Shown here: positions 24,501 to 34,440 of the stretch, one piece after another | How the letters are laid out: each line of letters starts with the position of its first letter | Position numbering within the stretch: position 1 is the stretch's first letter | Origin: Paulownia fortunei | Taxonomy: Eukaryota; Streptophyta; Magnoliopsida; Lamiales; Paulowniaceae | Assembly: GCA_019321725.1 (NCBI GenBank) | Contig: CM033124.1 | Location: forward strand, 14,136,001-14,200,000 | DNA length: 64,000 bases | Direction: 5' to 3' | The notes under the pieces: generated by a model | The model's input: only the letters and a program-made list of their open reading frames with translations | The model's database searches: none | Told to the model about the DNA's origin: nothing | Made by a program: the position numbers and the translations under genes

Positions 24501-27500
24501 TTCATATTAGTATAGATGTAAATTTTGTTGAAAATATTTCTTTCTATAACAAAACTACTCTTCAGGGGGAGAGTTCTAATGAAGATCAGTTTTGGCAGCA
24601 AAAACATCCGAAACCTAGTTTTTTTTTCCTGAAATAAATCAACCAATAAATGTTTTAACTAGTGAAAAATGAGAAAAAAGTGATTTATCCATGTCAGATA
24701 AAATCGTATCACAAACAGGGGGAGAAACTCTACAACGTATGTCCATTAAACTTCGTGTTTATACTAGGCGCAGGTTTAATTCTAATAGAGAGAATAATCC
24801 TATCAACCTTGAGCATGGTCAATCATCTCCTCCTAATTCTCAAGATCCAGGTAATCTTCCTATAATCTCTTTTCATTTACCTCTTTCTAATCTTGATATC
24901 CCTATTGCAATGCGAAAAAGTGTTAGGAATTGTACCAAATATCTAATTGCCAAATATCTGTCCTATCAAAGACTCTCAGAGAAATATAGAGCTTTCACTT
25001 CAAATATCTCTCACTTGTTTATTCCTAGAACTATACATGAAGCACTAGGACACTCGGAGTGGAGGCCAGCAGTTCAAAAAGAAATGAACGCTCTTCAAAA
25101 AAGTAGAACTTGAGAAATTATTGATTTACCCAAGGAGAAGAAGGCAGTGGGTTGCAAGTGGGTTTTCACAGTAAAGTGTAAGATTGATGGTAGCATTGAA
25201 AGATACAAAGCAAGGTTGGTGGCCAAAGGTTTCACACAAACCTATGGAATTGACTACCAAGATACCTTTACACCTGTTGGAAAGACCAACTCCATTCGGG
25301 TTTTACTTTCTCTTGTAGTACATTTTAATTGGCCATTAAATCAATTAGATGTGAAGAATGCATTCTTAAATGGCGACTTGGAGGAAGAAGTGTTTATGGA
25401 TTTGCCACCAGGTTTCGAAGAAAATTTAGGAAAAGAAAAAGTTTGCAGATTGAAGATGTCTTTGTATGGCCTTAAGCAGTCTCCTAGAGCCTGATTCGAG
25501 AGATTTGGAAAGGTAGTCAAGTTTCAAGGATATATTCAAAGTCAAGCTGACTATACAATGTTTTATAAACACTCAATAGAAGGTAAGATTGTTGTGTTGA
25601 TTGTTTATGTGGATGACATTATTCTAACTGGTGATGATAGTTTAGAACTTGAAAGGTTGAAGAAAGCTCTGACATGTTAATGTGAAATTAAAGATTTGGG
25701 TCCCTTGAAATATTTTCTTGGTATAGAGTTTGCTAGATCCAAAAAAGGTATTTTCATTTCCCAAAGAAAATATATACTTGACTTATTAGGTGAAACAGGT
25801 TTACTTGGGTATAAGACAACAGAAACTCCTATAGAACTCAATTTGAAACTCCAAATAGCAAGTCCAATAGAGGTGATTGACAAAGAGAAATATCAACGCT
25901 TAGTTGAGAGACTCGTTTATCTCTCTCATACTCATCCTGATATTGCATTTGTGGTAAGCATGGTGAGTCAATTCATGCACTCGCCACATCAAGGACACTT
26001 TGATGTTGTGTACAGAATTTTAAAGTACTTAAAGGGGACTCCAAGAAAAGGACTTCTATATGAGAACCGAGGACATCTCCAAGTGGATGTGTTTACTGAT
26101 GCAGATTAGGCAGGAAGTGTAAGTGATAGGAGATCAACTTCGGGATATTGTGTTTCTGTTAAGGGTAATCTTATGACTTGGCGGAGTAAAAAGCAGATTG
26201 TTATGGATAGAAGTAGTGCTGAAGCTGAATTTAGAGTTGTAGCCTATACCATTTGTGAAATTTTGTGGATTAAACTGTTACTTGAAGAACTTAAGGTTTC
26301 TAGTCCTTTACCTATGAAAGTTTTTTGTGATAATAAAGCTGCTATTGCCATTGCGCATAATCCAGTACTCCATGATAGAACTAAACATGTTGAGGTTGAT
26401 AAACATTTTATCAAGGAGAAACTGGAAAATGGACTGATTGTTATGCCCTATATACCTACAGTTGAACAGGTTGTTGACATACTAACTAAGGGATTGCCAA
26501 AGAAGCAATTTGATGATTTAGTACGCAAGCTGGTCATGAATGACATCTACCAGCCAGCTTGAGGGGGAGTGTTGAGAATCTTGATCAAATTAGAGAAATC
26601 TGATCTAATCTGGTTGTTATTATTGAGAATCTCCATCAAATCAGAAAAATCTGATTTGATCTGATTATCTTTTTTAAATGTACAGCTGTAGATTTAGTTT
26701 AATTTGTTGTAAGTTATTTTTTTTTTTTTTTTGCTGATTGTAATCTGTATATAAAAGGTAGAGTATTTCTCTTTCTTATTCAATCAATAAATGATTATTC
26801 TATCACTTTTCAAGATATATATTCTAATTGTGATTTAAAACATAGATTTTGACAGAGATTTCGTTTAGTCCAACAAAAAGATAATGTCTTTGATGAATGG
26901 ATTTGTTCATAATCCTCAATGTATGTCAAGCTAAAACTTTTTAATAAGGATGAGTAAACAAGGGTTGTATTTATACGTATTTATATATAATATGTTCCAA
27001 AATATTGAGTGTCTTGTATAATTTTTGTCCAACATTGATTGGTCAATAAAGTATTAAAACTTTTTTCGTAATAATAAATATATATATATAATGAGAAAGA
27101 AATAAAGAAAAATAAATTAATTAATTAATTAAAGAGAGAAAAAGATCCAAATTTGTTAAACCAGTGATTAGGTGCCTGAACTAGTCAACTGGTGCAACCT
27201 TTCGATAGAAAGGTTTCATTACACCAAAAGATATTTTTTGGAAGAAATGTGTCTTTACACCAAAAGATATTTTTCGAAAGGTATTTTTCAAAAGGATGTG
27301 ATTGTTGAAGACAACTTCTGGGAGTCTATAAATACTTCTAGTACTTCATCAGAATGAATTAATAACAAAATTCATCATTTCTCTTGAAATTGAGTCTTTC
27401 TTTCTGTGAGATCTTTATTTTTAAAACTTGATAGAGTTTTTTCTAAAGTTTCTTAGGAGCGTAACCTTCAAAATTACATGTTATAAGTTTTATATCCTGA

Positions 27501-30500
27501 AGGTAGATTTTTTGAGAACCATTTACACTAACTATACTTTAAAGATAGCGTCTTTTTGGTGTGCCTAGTCTTTTTTTTTTTTTTTTTTGTGTCTAATCTA
27601 TATTAATTTCTACTTTCATATATAATATTAACCTTGTGTTTTTTCAAAATTTTCCATATTCACTTTCTAACAACAAAAACATAAAAATTATAGAGCTTTA
27701 AATTTATTTTGCAAGTTTAGACTATGGGTAAGCCTAGGTATTCATAATTTCTTCTAGTGTTAATTCATCTAATAATTATCTAGGGTGGGCTACAAATTTC
27801 CTCTTTTTCTTTCCCACCTCTATAAAGCTAACCAAAGGCTTTTAAATCTTCTAATAACACAACAAAAGAACACTAATATTCAAGATTCGCAAGATTCGCA
27901 ATAATTTTATATGTAAAATATCTTATGCAGCAAATAAGTGTAGCATGAATATATAGGATTATTATTGCTACAATTACTGATGATTAGAGTTGCATATGAT
28001 CTAATTTATACGATTTTTGAAAAAAGAAGTTGAACAGAAAGTACGCCAACCTGCATGCGGTGTTCAACTTCAATGCTCCGCTCTTCTTCTTGTGCACGTT
28101 GTAGGTATCTCTCGATCGTCTTTTGCATGCTGAACATTGAATACAAAATAAGGCATGATGAGATACAAAATAAAAGGATGCATAGGTCTATATGTTGTAG
28201 TTTAGGAGGCCTATGTACATCGGCTACATGTTAGTAAATGGATAAAAGCTACACAAAAAAGAAGAAAATGCATATCTTAACTAATTGTACCCGTGTATAT
28301 TGCATAGAGGTGAATAAAGTTTATTATTGTGGGGAGTCTACAAATTTTTAATGGGATTGTGTTTTAATTATAAGTAAATGTTAGCAATGAAGGGCGCCTG
28401 CAAATATAAATGAAAGCATTTCAAATCACCTATTGTTTATCTAAAATTTAGGGCTATTAAATATAATACTTATTAATTTCATATTGCTCAAAATTTCTAT
28501 ATTTCTTATAAGAAGCTTGGCTTTCATCAACAAGAAAATTTTATTTTGATCCAAGAGATTTCAAAATAATTGTAAAATCATTCCCAAAATTTTAAAGTTT
28601 CTCAATATTATCCCTTCTGTAATATTGCAACCTTAATTTTCAGCAAAGAAAAGGCATATTTAAGTATTTTACTCTTCTACTTATATAGAAATATTAATTT
28701 CCATTTCTTAGGTTTCACTTGGACAACCTGATCAGATCTTAAAATATGTGGATTTCATCCTTCTAACAACATTTTGATTTCTCTAGAACCAAAAAATTGT
28801 ATTTTCATCATTTACCTTATTAGTTAACTAGCAAAATGAAATAAAATATATGAATTATAACCATGATTAGATTCTTCCATTTCTTGGTTAATTTTTTTCT
28901 CTCGTTGATTGAACTAATTACCGTATGGTACCTTATTTAAAAGATTAGCAACAATGAGTTTTTCTTTTTCCCAATTCTCATATTTTTATTTTTTGTACTT
29001 ATTCTTAAGGGTATATAATCTGTGTTTCTTTCCAGTTCCATTCCATTTTCAAATTTCTTGGTTCATAATTTTTTACTAATACCTTCCATTGTTATCATTA
29101 TTTTTTATTATCAAATTGCAACTTCTTCCTTTTAATTAGAAGGCATAATACCTTTCTTTCCTTATAGGTGCAGTTCTTATATATGAGTTTCATTACAGTT
29201 GCTGGTGAAGTTTCTTAAAAACAAATTTTGTAAATATTATGAATATGATTTAAATTAAACTGTGTGTGACATAGTTTAATATGGTAGTTATACACTCAAT
29301 ATGTATGCTTGATATATTTAAAATATAAATATATTAATTTCATATTTATTCAAAAATATGAGTTATAACTAATCTTTTACATTTTTATTAAATTTGGGAT
29401 ACTTACAAAAACTAAAATTGAATGATAATTTAATTCACAATCATTAGTTTATTTTTGTATAGAAATAAATTCAAGAATACTAGTATTAAATCTAATTATG
29501 AAAGTATAATATTTCACATGTGATACAAGAAAAAACTGAATACGCTTTAATATGATAAATACATGCATATATATATATATGTATATATCACATATATGTA
29601 GTTTTTAATACTCATATTATCATAGAATTCAAAATTAATAATTATAATAAAAAATTTAAGTAAATATTATAGATGAATTTGTATTTTTGGTAATGTGTTC
29701 TCACTCCATGAAAGTGCATTTTGGTGATCTTATCAATAAAAATTGATTTTTTCAGAAAATTGAAATTGAAATGTAATAGGAGGGATGACATTGAGCTAAA
29801 AGTTTAAAATCTATAAGGATGATGTTACAACTACTTCGAAACCTCATGGACAAATATGAATTTTCCCCATTCAGACGAAAATAATTATTATGATTTTACA
29901 TGATTAATTAAAAAATCATAATTTGAATTTCCAAAACTTTTAATGGTTGATTTTATATAACTGTTAGTACCTTGATTGGTATTATCATGATATTCTTGCA
30001 CGGGATTCTGTCTTGCAATTTTGGAAAGTAGTAAACTTGCCAAATCACAGCACTTATAAGCTGATGAATTTTAATGATTTTTTTAACAGCTTTAATTGAT
30101 TCTGTGAATATTTCATGTTGATAATTATGAAGGATATTTCATGAGATTTTTCATAGAAATATTTAAAGATATTTTCTAAGATTTTGATACTTCGGAGATA
30201 AAGAAAATGTCTTTTGATAAGTTAAGAATCTTGAAAAATATATGCAATATATTTATAAGATTTTGAGGTGATCTTGGGTATATGTACAAGATTTGGAGGC
30301 GATTTTGGGTGAGAAATGATGCATAAGACTCGAAGCAAGAAGAATGTGTAACTTGGAATTCAACATCTACATCATATTCCAGCTTTGAGCTGTAGGCGCT
30401 CACAATTCGATTAACCGGCCGAATCGAATCGAAACGAAACTAAAAATTTCGATCTGATTTTATTTTTTGATTTTTTGATTTTTTGATTTTAATTTGATTT

Positions 30501-33500
30501 TAATTTTTTTATTTTGATTAATCAAACCAAATCGAAAACTAAATTATAATTTTTATATATCATTTCTATATAATATTTTCATACTTAAAATACATATTTC
30601 TAATTCTATTATTTAACTTTATTTATTTATTTCTTTTGTGTTGTTTTATAAAAAATTGATTAATCAAAAAATCAAACTGAAAAATTAAAAAAAAGATTGA
30701 CAATAACGGAACCAAATCGATTAATTTGATTCGGTGTTTGGGTTATGATTTTGACAAACCAAAATTTCAATTCAATTCGATTTGACTAGATAAGCACCCC
30801 TACTTTGAGGGGTGCATTTGCACACAGCACCATTCGAGAGAAGAAGTGAGCTCCCGAAGGTGAGCTTATCGATTAAGGAAAAGAGGGTCAGCAATTTTTG
30901 GGAGAGGAGAGTGAGCTCTCGAACGTGAGCTTTTTTGGAGAAAAATGTAATTCTTCAGAAATTTTCGGAAGAAAGTCAGTCTTGCTCTTGATTTCAAGAT
31001 TTCAGCAATTCATTTAAAGTCGAGTGGCGATGGACAATTCATTTAATTAATTTGTACAAAAATATGAGTCTTTATTTTGAATAAGTTATAATATTGAATT
31101 CAAAGTTGATAAACTAAAACAAATCATTGAGTAACAATACGAGAAAAATCATAATTCTAAACAAGCAACACAAACACATACATGAAAATTTCACTCTTCT
31201 TGTATTTGTGTGTATAGGTGTATAATCTAACCAAGCACATAAATAAACACACATACATACATACATACGCCTACCAGTTTGTTCATGGTGAAATATTAAT
31301 AACTTATTTTCTGATATATATACAAGAAGAAATGAGTGTACTTATATCTTGTTAGGATTGGAATGATTATGCAGATATTCATCAACAAACAAATACTGTA
31401 CTATATGGAGCTACAGAGAGACGAAGGGATAGAAATTAATAATAAATCAGCATTCAATACGAGAACTCAATTACTGCTAAAACATGAAAGTACGCATTCC
31501 CTTCAGAATAGATTCATGCATGGTCCAGTATCAGTAAATATTCACCTAATCTTTGCACCACTGATCAATTCATTATTCATTGGACTAATAAATGCCAGAA
31601 AAAAGTGGAAATTCATTATCATGAAAATTTCCAGATGACCACATACCATGCAGCAGCTGACATTATTTACGTTTCCAACAAAGCAATCAATAATATAATT
31701 TTTCATGAAATTTATCAGATAAAGAAGGAACTGATAAATTAGTAATTTCTGTTAAATGCCAATTTATTCAGAAAATATAGAGACAACAAAGCTTCTCAAA
31801 TATGCACTCGGCAATTGGTATGGACTATTGAAGACAAAGCAAAAGTAAAGAGGTCATTTCCTTCTTTCTTATGTGTATACCAGTGTAAGTACACAGTCCC
31901 AACTACCTAGTCTCACCCAACTACCTAGTCTCACTACCATAAGCACAGAATGATGAGAAATAATTGAGGAAACTGAAGCAATTTTAAATCCGTTTGAATG
32001 TGGGATTTCTCCAAGAACTCACTCTTGCGCACAGTGTACAATTAATTTTCGACAAAAACAAAGATCTTATAAATAGGATAACACATGCACACCAAGGCAT
32101 AAACCGCATACAAACTTTTAGAGGTTTTTGGTCAAGGCTAAATGGAATAACTTACAACATAAATTAGAATTTATTTGTATAACACAAAGTCTAAACTCTA
32201 ACAGCTTACAATATATTCTTAGTTAGTTAGGATAAACTTGTCATTTACTTGATAAAACAAAAGGAAGAATCTGATAACAAGTAGAGGTCTCTATACTTAA
32301 AATTTATTAGTACGAAGCATTAAATTATATTGAGATTGGACAAACTCTTATTCTTAATTTTTATTGAACAGTCTTTTTTTAAACATCTTATAAGATAGAT
32401 TCACAAGCTAAGTCAAATTCTCTCTAAGTAGATCCAGCACTGTCCAATTGAAAGGAGTGTAATTATGTTTACTTGCATTCTCTACTACTCTATCTAAAAT
32501 TGTTGACTTCTCTTTCATCATCTTCTGTTTTGCACAGGGCATTTAGTTCCAAATAGTCCTATACTTTAACAATGATTACTTAAAAAACATAAACAAGATT
32601 ATTCAGATCTCATTACTAAAGGATGATGATCAAGACATGCTTGTATAAATAAATCATACACAACGAATACTTGTGACGGTTATCATCTTGATTCTTGTTT
32701 ATGGAATGAATGGCAGCTATTTAAGAAGTATAAATGCTCAGGACATGGTGCAACTTGGTCGGGATTGATAGCTCATTGAGATACAAGAAAACAAAGAAAA
32801 TTGCTTAGATTGGAAAGTAAGGTGTTGAACAACAGCACAAGCATGTTCATCACAAACATTTACATCATCAACAGCAGCAATTCGATAAGGGTAGCAAAAC
32901 TAGTCAAACTGATTGATCATAGCATCCACAAAAAGAAAAAATGGGCCGACAAAGAAACCTAAACTAGTCTTGCTAGATCCGCAGTTTACATTGATAGTTT
33001 GGAAAGAGACTTTATATGGCAAACAACTTCAAGTTTTATAGGTTATACTTTCCCCATCATCCCTTCAACCGAATTATAGGAGCCAATCTTATATCACCTA
33101 GACTTGATCCATGTATTTATCAAGTACCATACTCCAAACTTCCCAAATTAATCATTTAAGATCCTTTATTCCAATTTGATATTTTATCCTATATTTCATA
33201 AATATTTACGGGTGTACAATAAGTATATATTTAGAGAATGATCGAACAAATAGAATGAGGAAAATATACATTTAAAGTGCATATATAATGTGGAATATAA
33301 GACAAAACATCTCCATACCACAAGTTGACATATATAGCACTCCAAAAGGTTTTAACCTTCAAGCCTTCTCCAAATAATAATAAAGACTGAAGTCAAAAGT
33401 ATTTAGTTCAACTCAAAATCAGATTTTTCAATCTTAATATGTGATCAATTTGCATGGAATAAAAAGGTAAAAATACATGGTAATGTCCTTAAATGGAGAT

Positions 33501-34316
33501 AAGAATATCTGATCCAAGATTAAATCAGAAAGTCCAGGGTTCTAGCACATGAAATGCTGAAAATTCCATGAGGAAAGTATTTGAGAATGAACATATCCAC
33601 AAGGAAATACAGAAGAATGGATAACAGTAATATTGTCAAGAAGGGTGGCAACATAATTATATGTTCAAGCAGTCTCTTTGATATCAAGTAGCTAAAAATA
33701 TCAGCAATCAAGTCAAGTCTTCTAACTCAATCAGTATCAGTTTTTCTTCTTTTTATGAACACAATCAGGAACACGGAGAGCAAATTAGTCATGGGGAGAA
33801 TCAACTAATGTTGAGTCTTATAACTCGATAAGAATTACTCATACAGTCAACTTTAAAGAAATTACTGTACATAGCGTACTTGAAGTCTCAATATGTAATC
33901 TAAGGCCATATCTTGTTGCTTCATCAAGCACCATATATAAGTACAATAGCAAGCAGAAAGCAGAAACAAGGTACACATTGAACAAATTGAAACCCATTAA
34001 ATAATTGAAATGGAATACTTGGAATCCGATTTGGTTGTTTGATTGCAAGAAAAAAACATAAAAAAAAAGGAAAAAACACAAGGTACTATAATCATTTAAA
34101 ATTTGTGAAAATTAAGGTTGTGTTAAAAACTTACTTGGAGCTTGAGAATTCATAAAGTCTTCCTTTCTGAGAGAAGATGATCAAAGCTACTTCAGCATCA
34201 CAAAGTACTGAGAGCTCATAAGCCTTCTTCAAGAGCCCATTTCTGCGCTTAGAAAAGGTCACCTGCCGGCTTGTTGCATTTTCAATTCGCTTCATTTGCA
34301 CCTTCCCTCTCACCAT
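6590..34316 (-). CDS. AGL42: SOC1/TM3-clade MIKC MADS-box transcription factor, AGL42-like, 7 coding exons
   Basis: A nuclear DNA-binding factor of the MIKC class; SOC1-clade members bind CArG boxes and act in flowering time and floral organ ageing. Reading the minus strand, exons are 34316-34135, 28129-28051, 13050-12989, 12890-12791, 7333-7292, 7205-7164 and 6718-6590. Sizes are 182, 79, 62, 100, 42, 42 and 129 bp, giving 211 residues with every GT..AG border and phase consistent. Residues 1-60 are the MADS domain (starts [20 protein letters not shown]). Exons 3-6 encode the K-box (for example [15 protein letters not shown] at 110-124). The C-terminal [11 protein letters not shown] at 195-205 is the SOC1 motif. 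The start is the MVRGK methionine; an upstream in-frame ATG at 34337 is ignored because family members start at MVRGK. K-box and tail (LLEEN, SEKC) look more AGL42/FYF-like than SOC1 proper, but that placement is from memory. The open frame and splice sites look intact. Confidence 0.93.
8771..8923. repeat. Tandem duplication of about 76 bp in the copia relic
   Basis: Two adjacent units share ATCTCTCA(T/C)GATCTTTGTAATC at their start and AACATTTGACTAGTAGG or a one-base variant at their end. They sit at the end of the RNase H coding segment on the minus strand. The units differ at several positions, so the duplication is not recent. Confidence 0.7.
9224..11165 (+). mobile_element. 1.94-kb LTR-like insertion (probable solo LTR) inside the copia RNase H
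   Basis: The block cleanly interrupts the RNase H reading frame of the surrounding copia relic, and ACCACC occurs once on each side (9218-9223 and 11166-11171), as expected of a target-site duplication. It begins TGATAAGTGCATAT and ends near CCTACGACAACCG. A strong TATA box TATAAAAG lies at 10040-10047, followed by an untranslated-leader-like stretch, as in an LTR with U3, R and U5. No polyprotein is present; a 156-codon open frame at 9689-10159 has no recognisable domain. The size and architecture suggest a solo LTR of a Ty3/gypsy-type element. The ends do not form a perfect TG..CA plus 5-bp duplication, so the class is an inference. Confidence 0.6.
14745..15834. mobile_element. Non-autonomous Mutator-like element with long terminal inverted repeats
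   Basis: The left end (GGCTAATTTTATTTTACC..) and the reverse complement of the right end (GGGTTATTTCACTTTGCC..) pair over about 100 bp, sharing TTGAATATCACTTTA and TCTCA(T/C)TTTA(T/C)CC blocks. A perfect 9-bp duplication AAATGTAAA flanks it at 14736-14744 and 15835-15843. Nine-base duplications with long TIRs are the hallmark of Mutator-like elements. The 1.09-kb interior is very AT-rich and has no transposase. It lies in MADS intron 2. Confidence 0.72.
16000..17700 (-). mobile_element. Old copia relic (integrase to reverse transcriptase), minus strand
   Basis: Although full of frameshifts, the minus strand still reads copia segments in order. Integrase-like KNRTL is near 17.32 kb. An SH3-like region with [12 protein letters not shown] and ESRDVG lies at about 16.69-16.53 kb. 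Reverse transcriptase with [18 protein letters not shown] and HQLDVK lies at about 16.14-16.03 kb. The relic is cut by a MITE-like insertion at about 16.88-17.30 kb and truncated at about 16.0 kb. No open frame remains. Limits are approximate. Confidence 0.6.
16879..17305. mobile_element. hAT-like MITE inside the copia relic
   Basis: The ends are inverted: left AGGGAGTGTTTGCAA and, reverse-complemented from the right, AAGGGGATGTTTGCAA. The flanks AACTAGGT (16871-16878) and AAATAGGT (17306-17313) match at 7 of 8 positions, as expected of an aged 8-bp hAT duplication. It separates the integrase-like part of the relic from the SH3-like part, which supports insertion. There is no coding capacity. 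Confidence 0.5.
19030..19620 (+). mobile_element. Copia relic (end of RT and RNase H), plus strand
   Basis: The plus strand carries decayed copia sequence. [10 protein letters not shown] and, in another frame, YEHWK plus [10 protein letters not shown] lie near 19.06-19.21 kb. ADVGKEAEW is near 19.38 kb, and an RNase H end with [12 protein letters not shown] near 19.48-19.53 kb. Stops and frameshifts separate the pieces. It is a different copy from the neighbouring elements because its RNase H sequence differs from both. Confidence 0.5.
21679..21843 (+). repeat. 5' LTR of the copia element (internally deleted)
   Basis: It starts TATTGAGAATCTTGATC, where the expected TG has become TA, and ends CTATCA. 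A TATA box TATATAA lies at 21786-21792. Compared with the 3' LTR it lacks about 70 bp of U3 between the CTGATTTGAT-type repeats and the TGATTGTAATCTG block. Confidence 0.85.
21965..23145 (+). pseudogene. Copia gag region, broken
   Basis: The likely gag start is the ATG at 21965 (MSEISEST). The Gag core is readable at 22455-22688 ([33 protein letters not shown]) and 22719-23027 ([18 protein letters not shown]), in the same frame but split by a TGA. The zinc knuckle near 22.98-23.03 kb is decayed: [15 protein letters not shown] has a Tyr where the first Cys is expected, followed by a TAG. A 230-bp tandem duplication disrupts the 5' third. Confidence 0.75.
22031..22490 (+). repeat. 230-bp tandem duplication within gag
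   Basis: The segment starting TTACATTCTCACTCTATCC at 22031 recurs at 22261. The two copies differ at only about four positions: one G deleted in copy 2, GTGATCATGG versus ATGATCATGG, CATGG versus CATAG and ATTAGC versus ATTGGC. The length is not a multiple of three, so it shifts the gag frame. Confidence 0.9.
23240..24640 (+). pseudogene. Copia protease and integrase, broken
   Basis: The protease site reads [14 protein letters not shown] near 23.26 kb, with Leu where the family has Ser in D-S-G-A. The integrase zinc-binding region reads [10 protein letters not shown] (about 23.68 kb), then a frameshift, then the CTSFHC pair (about 23.75 kb). Catalytic-core landmarks remain: HNDVWGPS (D), [11 protein letters not shown] (D, in place of the usual GTEF) and [14 protein letters not shown] (E). 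The SH3-like region [11 protein letters not shown] follows at about 24.36 kb. Several stops are present. Confidence 0.75.
24691..26562 (+). pseudogene. Copia reverse transcriptase-RNase H, one frame with four stops
   Basis: One reading frame runs the whole distance, interrupted only by TGA at 25111, TGA at 25492, TAA at 25678 and TAG at 26107. RT landmarks are [43 protein letters not shown] and the catalytic YVDD at 25606-25617. RNase H landmarks are [38 protein letters not shown] and VDILTKGLP. Three of the four stops fall on codons that are tryptophan in the family. Confidence 0.85.
26570..26805 (+). repeat. 3' LTR of the copia element
   Basis: It starts TGTTGAGAATCTTGATC directly after the polypurine tract and ends CTATCA. 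A TATA box TATATAAAA begins at 26748. It contains a T-rich run near 26718 that is absent from the 5' LTR. Confidence 0.88.
27160..27540 (+). repeat. Possible LTR fragment of another retroelement
   Basis: An 18-bp direct repeat ACACCAAAAGATATTTTT occurs at 27221 and 27257. A TATA box TATAAATA follows at 27327-27334, then a leader-like stretch. Repeated U3 boxes ahead of a TATA are typical of plant copia LTRs. A 61-codon frame over the repeats is not a gene. No partner LTR or primer site was found, so this remains tentative. Confidence 0.35.
28130..34134 (-). other. Intron 1 of the MADS-box gene (6.0 kb)
   Basis: The intron runs from donor AA|GTAAGT at the end of exon 1 to acceptor TTCAG before exon 2. 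It contains a hAT-like MITE at 30391-30802, two diverged direct repeats of a 22-mer containing GTGAGCT at 30846 and 30911, and a perfect 18-bp tandem duplication at 31899-31934. The stretch 29.95-31.0 kb looks like a decayed LTR but has no coding remnant. Short reading frames at 30176, 31336, 33520 and 33839 show no recognisable domain. Confidence 0.85.
30391..30802. mobile_element. hAT-like MITE with foldback arms
   Basis: The ends are inverted: the left begins TGTAGGCGCTCACAATTCGA and the right, reverse-complemented, begins TAGGGGTGCTTATC. The arms are rich in AATCGAATCGAAA and its complement, so the 412 bp can fold back on itself. Flanking CTTTGAGC (30383-30390) and CTTTGAGG (30803-30810) match at 7 of 8 bases, consistent with an 8-bp hAT duplication. 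There is no coding capacity. Confidence 0.6.
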
Positions 34317-34440
34317 TTTTTCTCTACATAATTTCAAAATTTGTGTTGAATAAATGAAACCCTTGCAAAAAAAATAACCTGAAAATGACTCTCAAGAATT
34401 CCAATCTCACCAGAAAACTAGCAAGAACCCCAGAGGGAGA
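34317..34440 (-). other. Probable 5'UTR intron of the MADS-box gene
   Basis: Just upstream of the MADS ATG, the minus strand shows a splice-acceptor-like TTATGTAG ending at 34324. A donor-like TTTTCTG|GTGAGATT lies with its GT at 34410-34409. Together they would define an intron of about 85 bp in the 5' leader, ending within ten bases of the start codon. Many SOC1-clade genes have a leader intron, so this is plausible, but the acceptor has a poor pyrimidine tract. No transcript evidence is available. Confidence 0.4.

Larger units (their letters stand above)
21679..26805 (+). mobile_element. Near-complete, inactivated Ty1/copia LTR retrotransposon
   Basis: A 5.1-kb element with both LTRs, a primer-binding site TGGTATCAGAGCC (21844-21856, matching initiator Met tRNA) immediately after the 5' LTR, and a polypurine tract GAGGGGGAG (26561-26569) immediately before the 3' LTR. 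The order gag, protease, integrase, RT, RNase H is that of copia. The 5' LTR is 165 bp and the 3' LTR 236 bp, the former lacking about 70 bp. Flanking bases (TATAT and CTTTT) do not show a target-site duplication. It lies antisense to the MADS-box gene in intron 2. Stops and a frameshift make it non-functional. The short LTRs would suit the Ale/Retrofit lineage, but this is a guess. Confidence 0.9.
13051..28050 (-). other. Intron 2 of the MADS-box gene (15.0 kb), a transposon refuge
   Basis: Bounded by donor CAG|GTTGGC after exon 2 and acceptor ACTTGCAG before exon 3. It holds, from low to high coordinates, a long-TIR Mutator-like element (14745-15834), a minus-strand copia relic (about 16.0-17.7 kb) split by a hAT-like MITE, a plus-strand copia relic (about 19.0-19.6 kb), a near-complete copia element (21679-26805) and a possible LTR fragment (about 27.2-27.5 kb). 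The remainder (13.05-14.7, 17.7-19.0, 19.6-21.6 and 27.6-28.0 kb) is AT-rich sequence in which I see no gene. Confidence 0.88.

Noticed and set aside
27160..27560. Endogenous pararetrovirus promoter
   Set aside because: The TATA and repeated boxes could suggest it, but there is no coat, movement or reverse-transcriptase remnant adjoining; an LTR fragment is simpler.
31336..31638. 100-codon plus-strand frame in MADS intron 1
   Set aside because: No domain, no related sequence seen elsewhere in the window, and it lies within an intron without splice or promoter signals.
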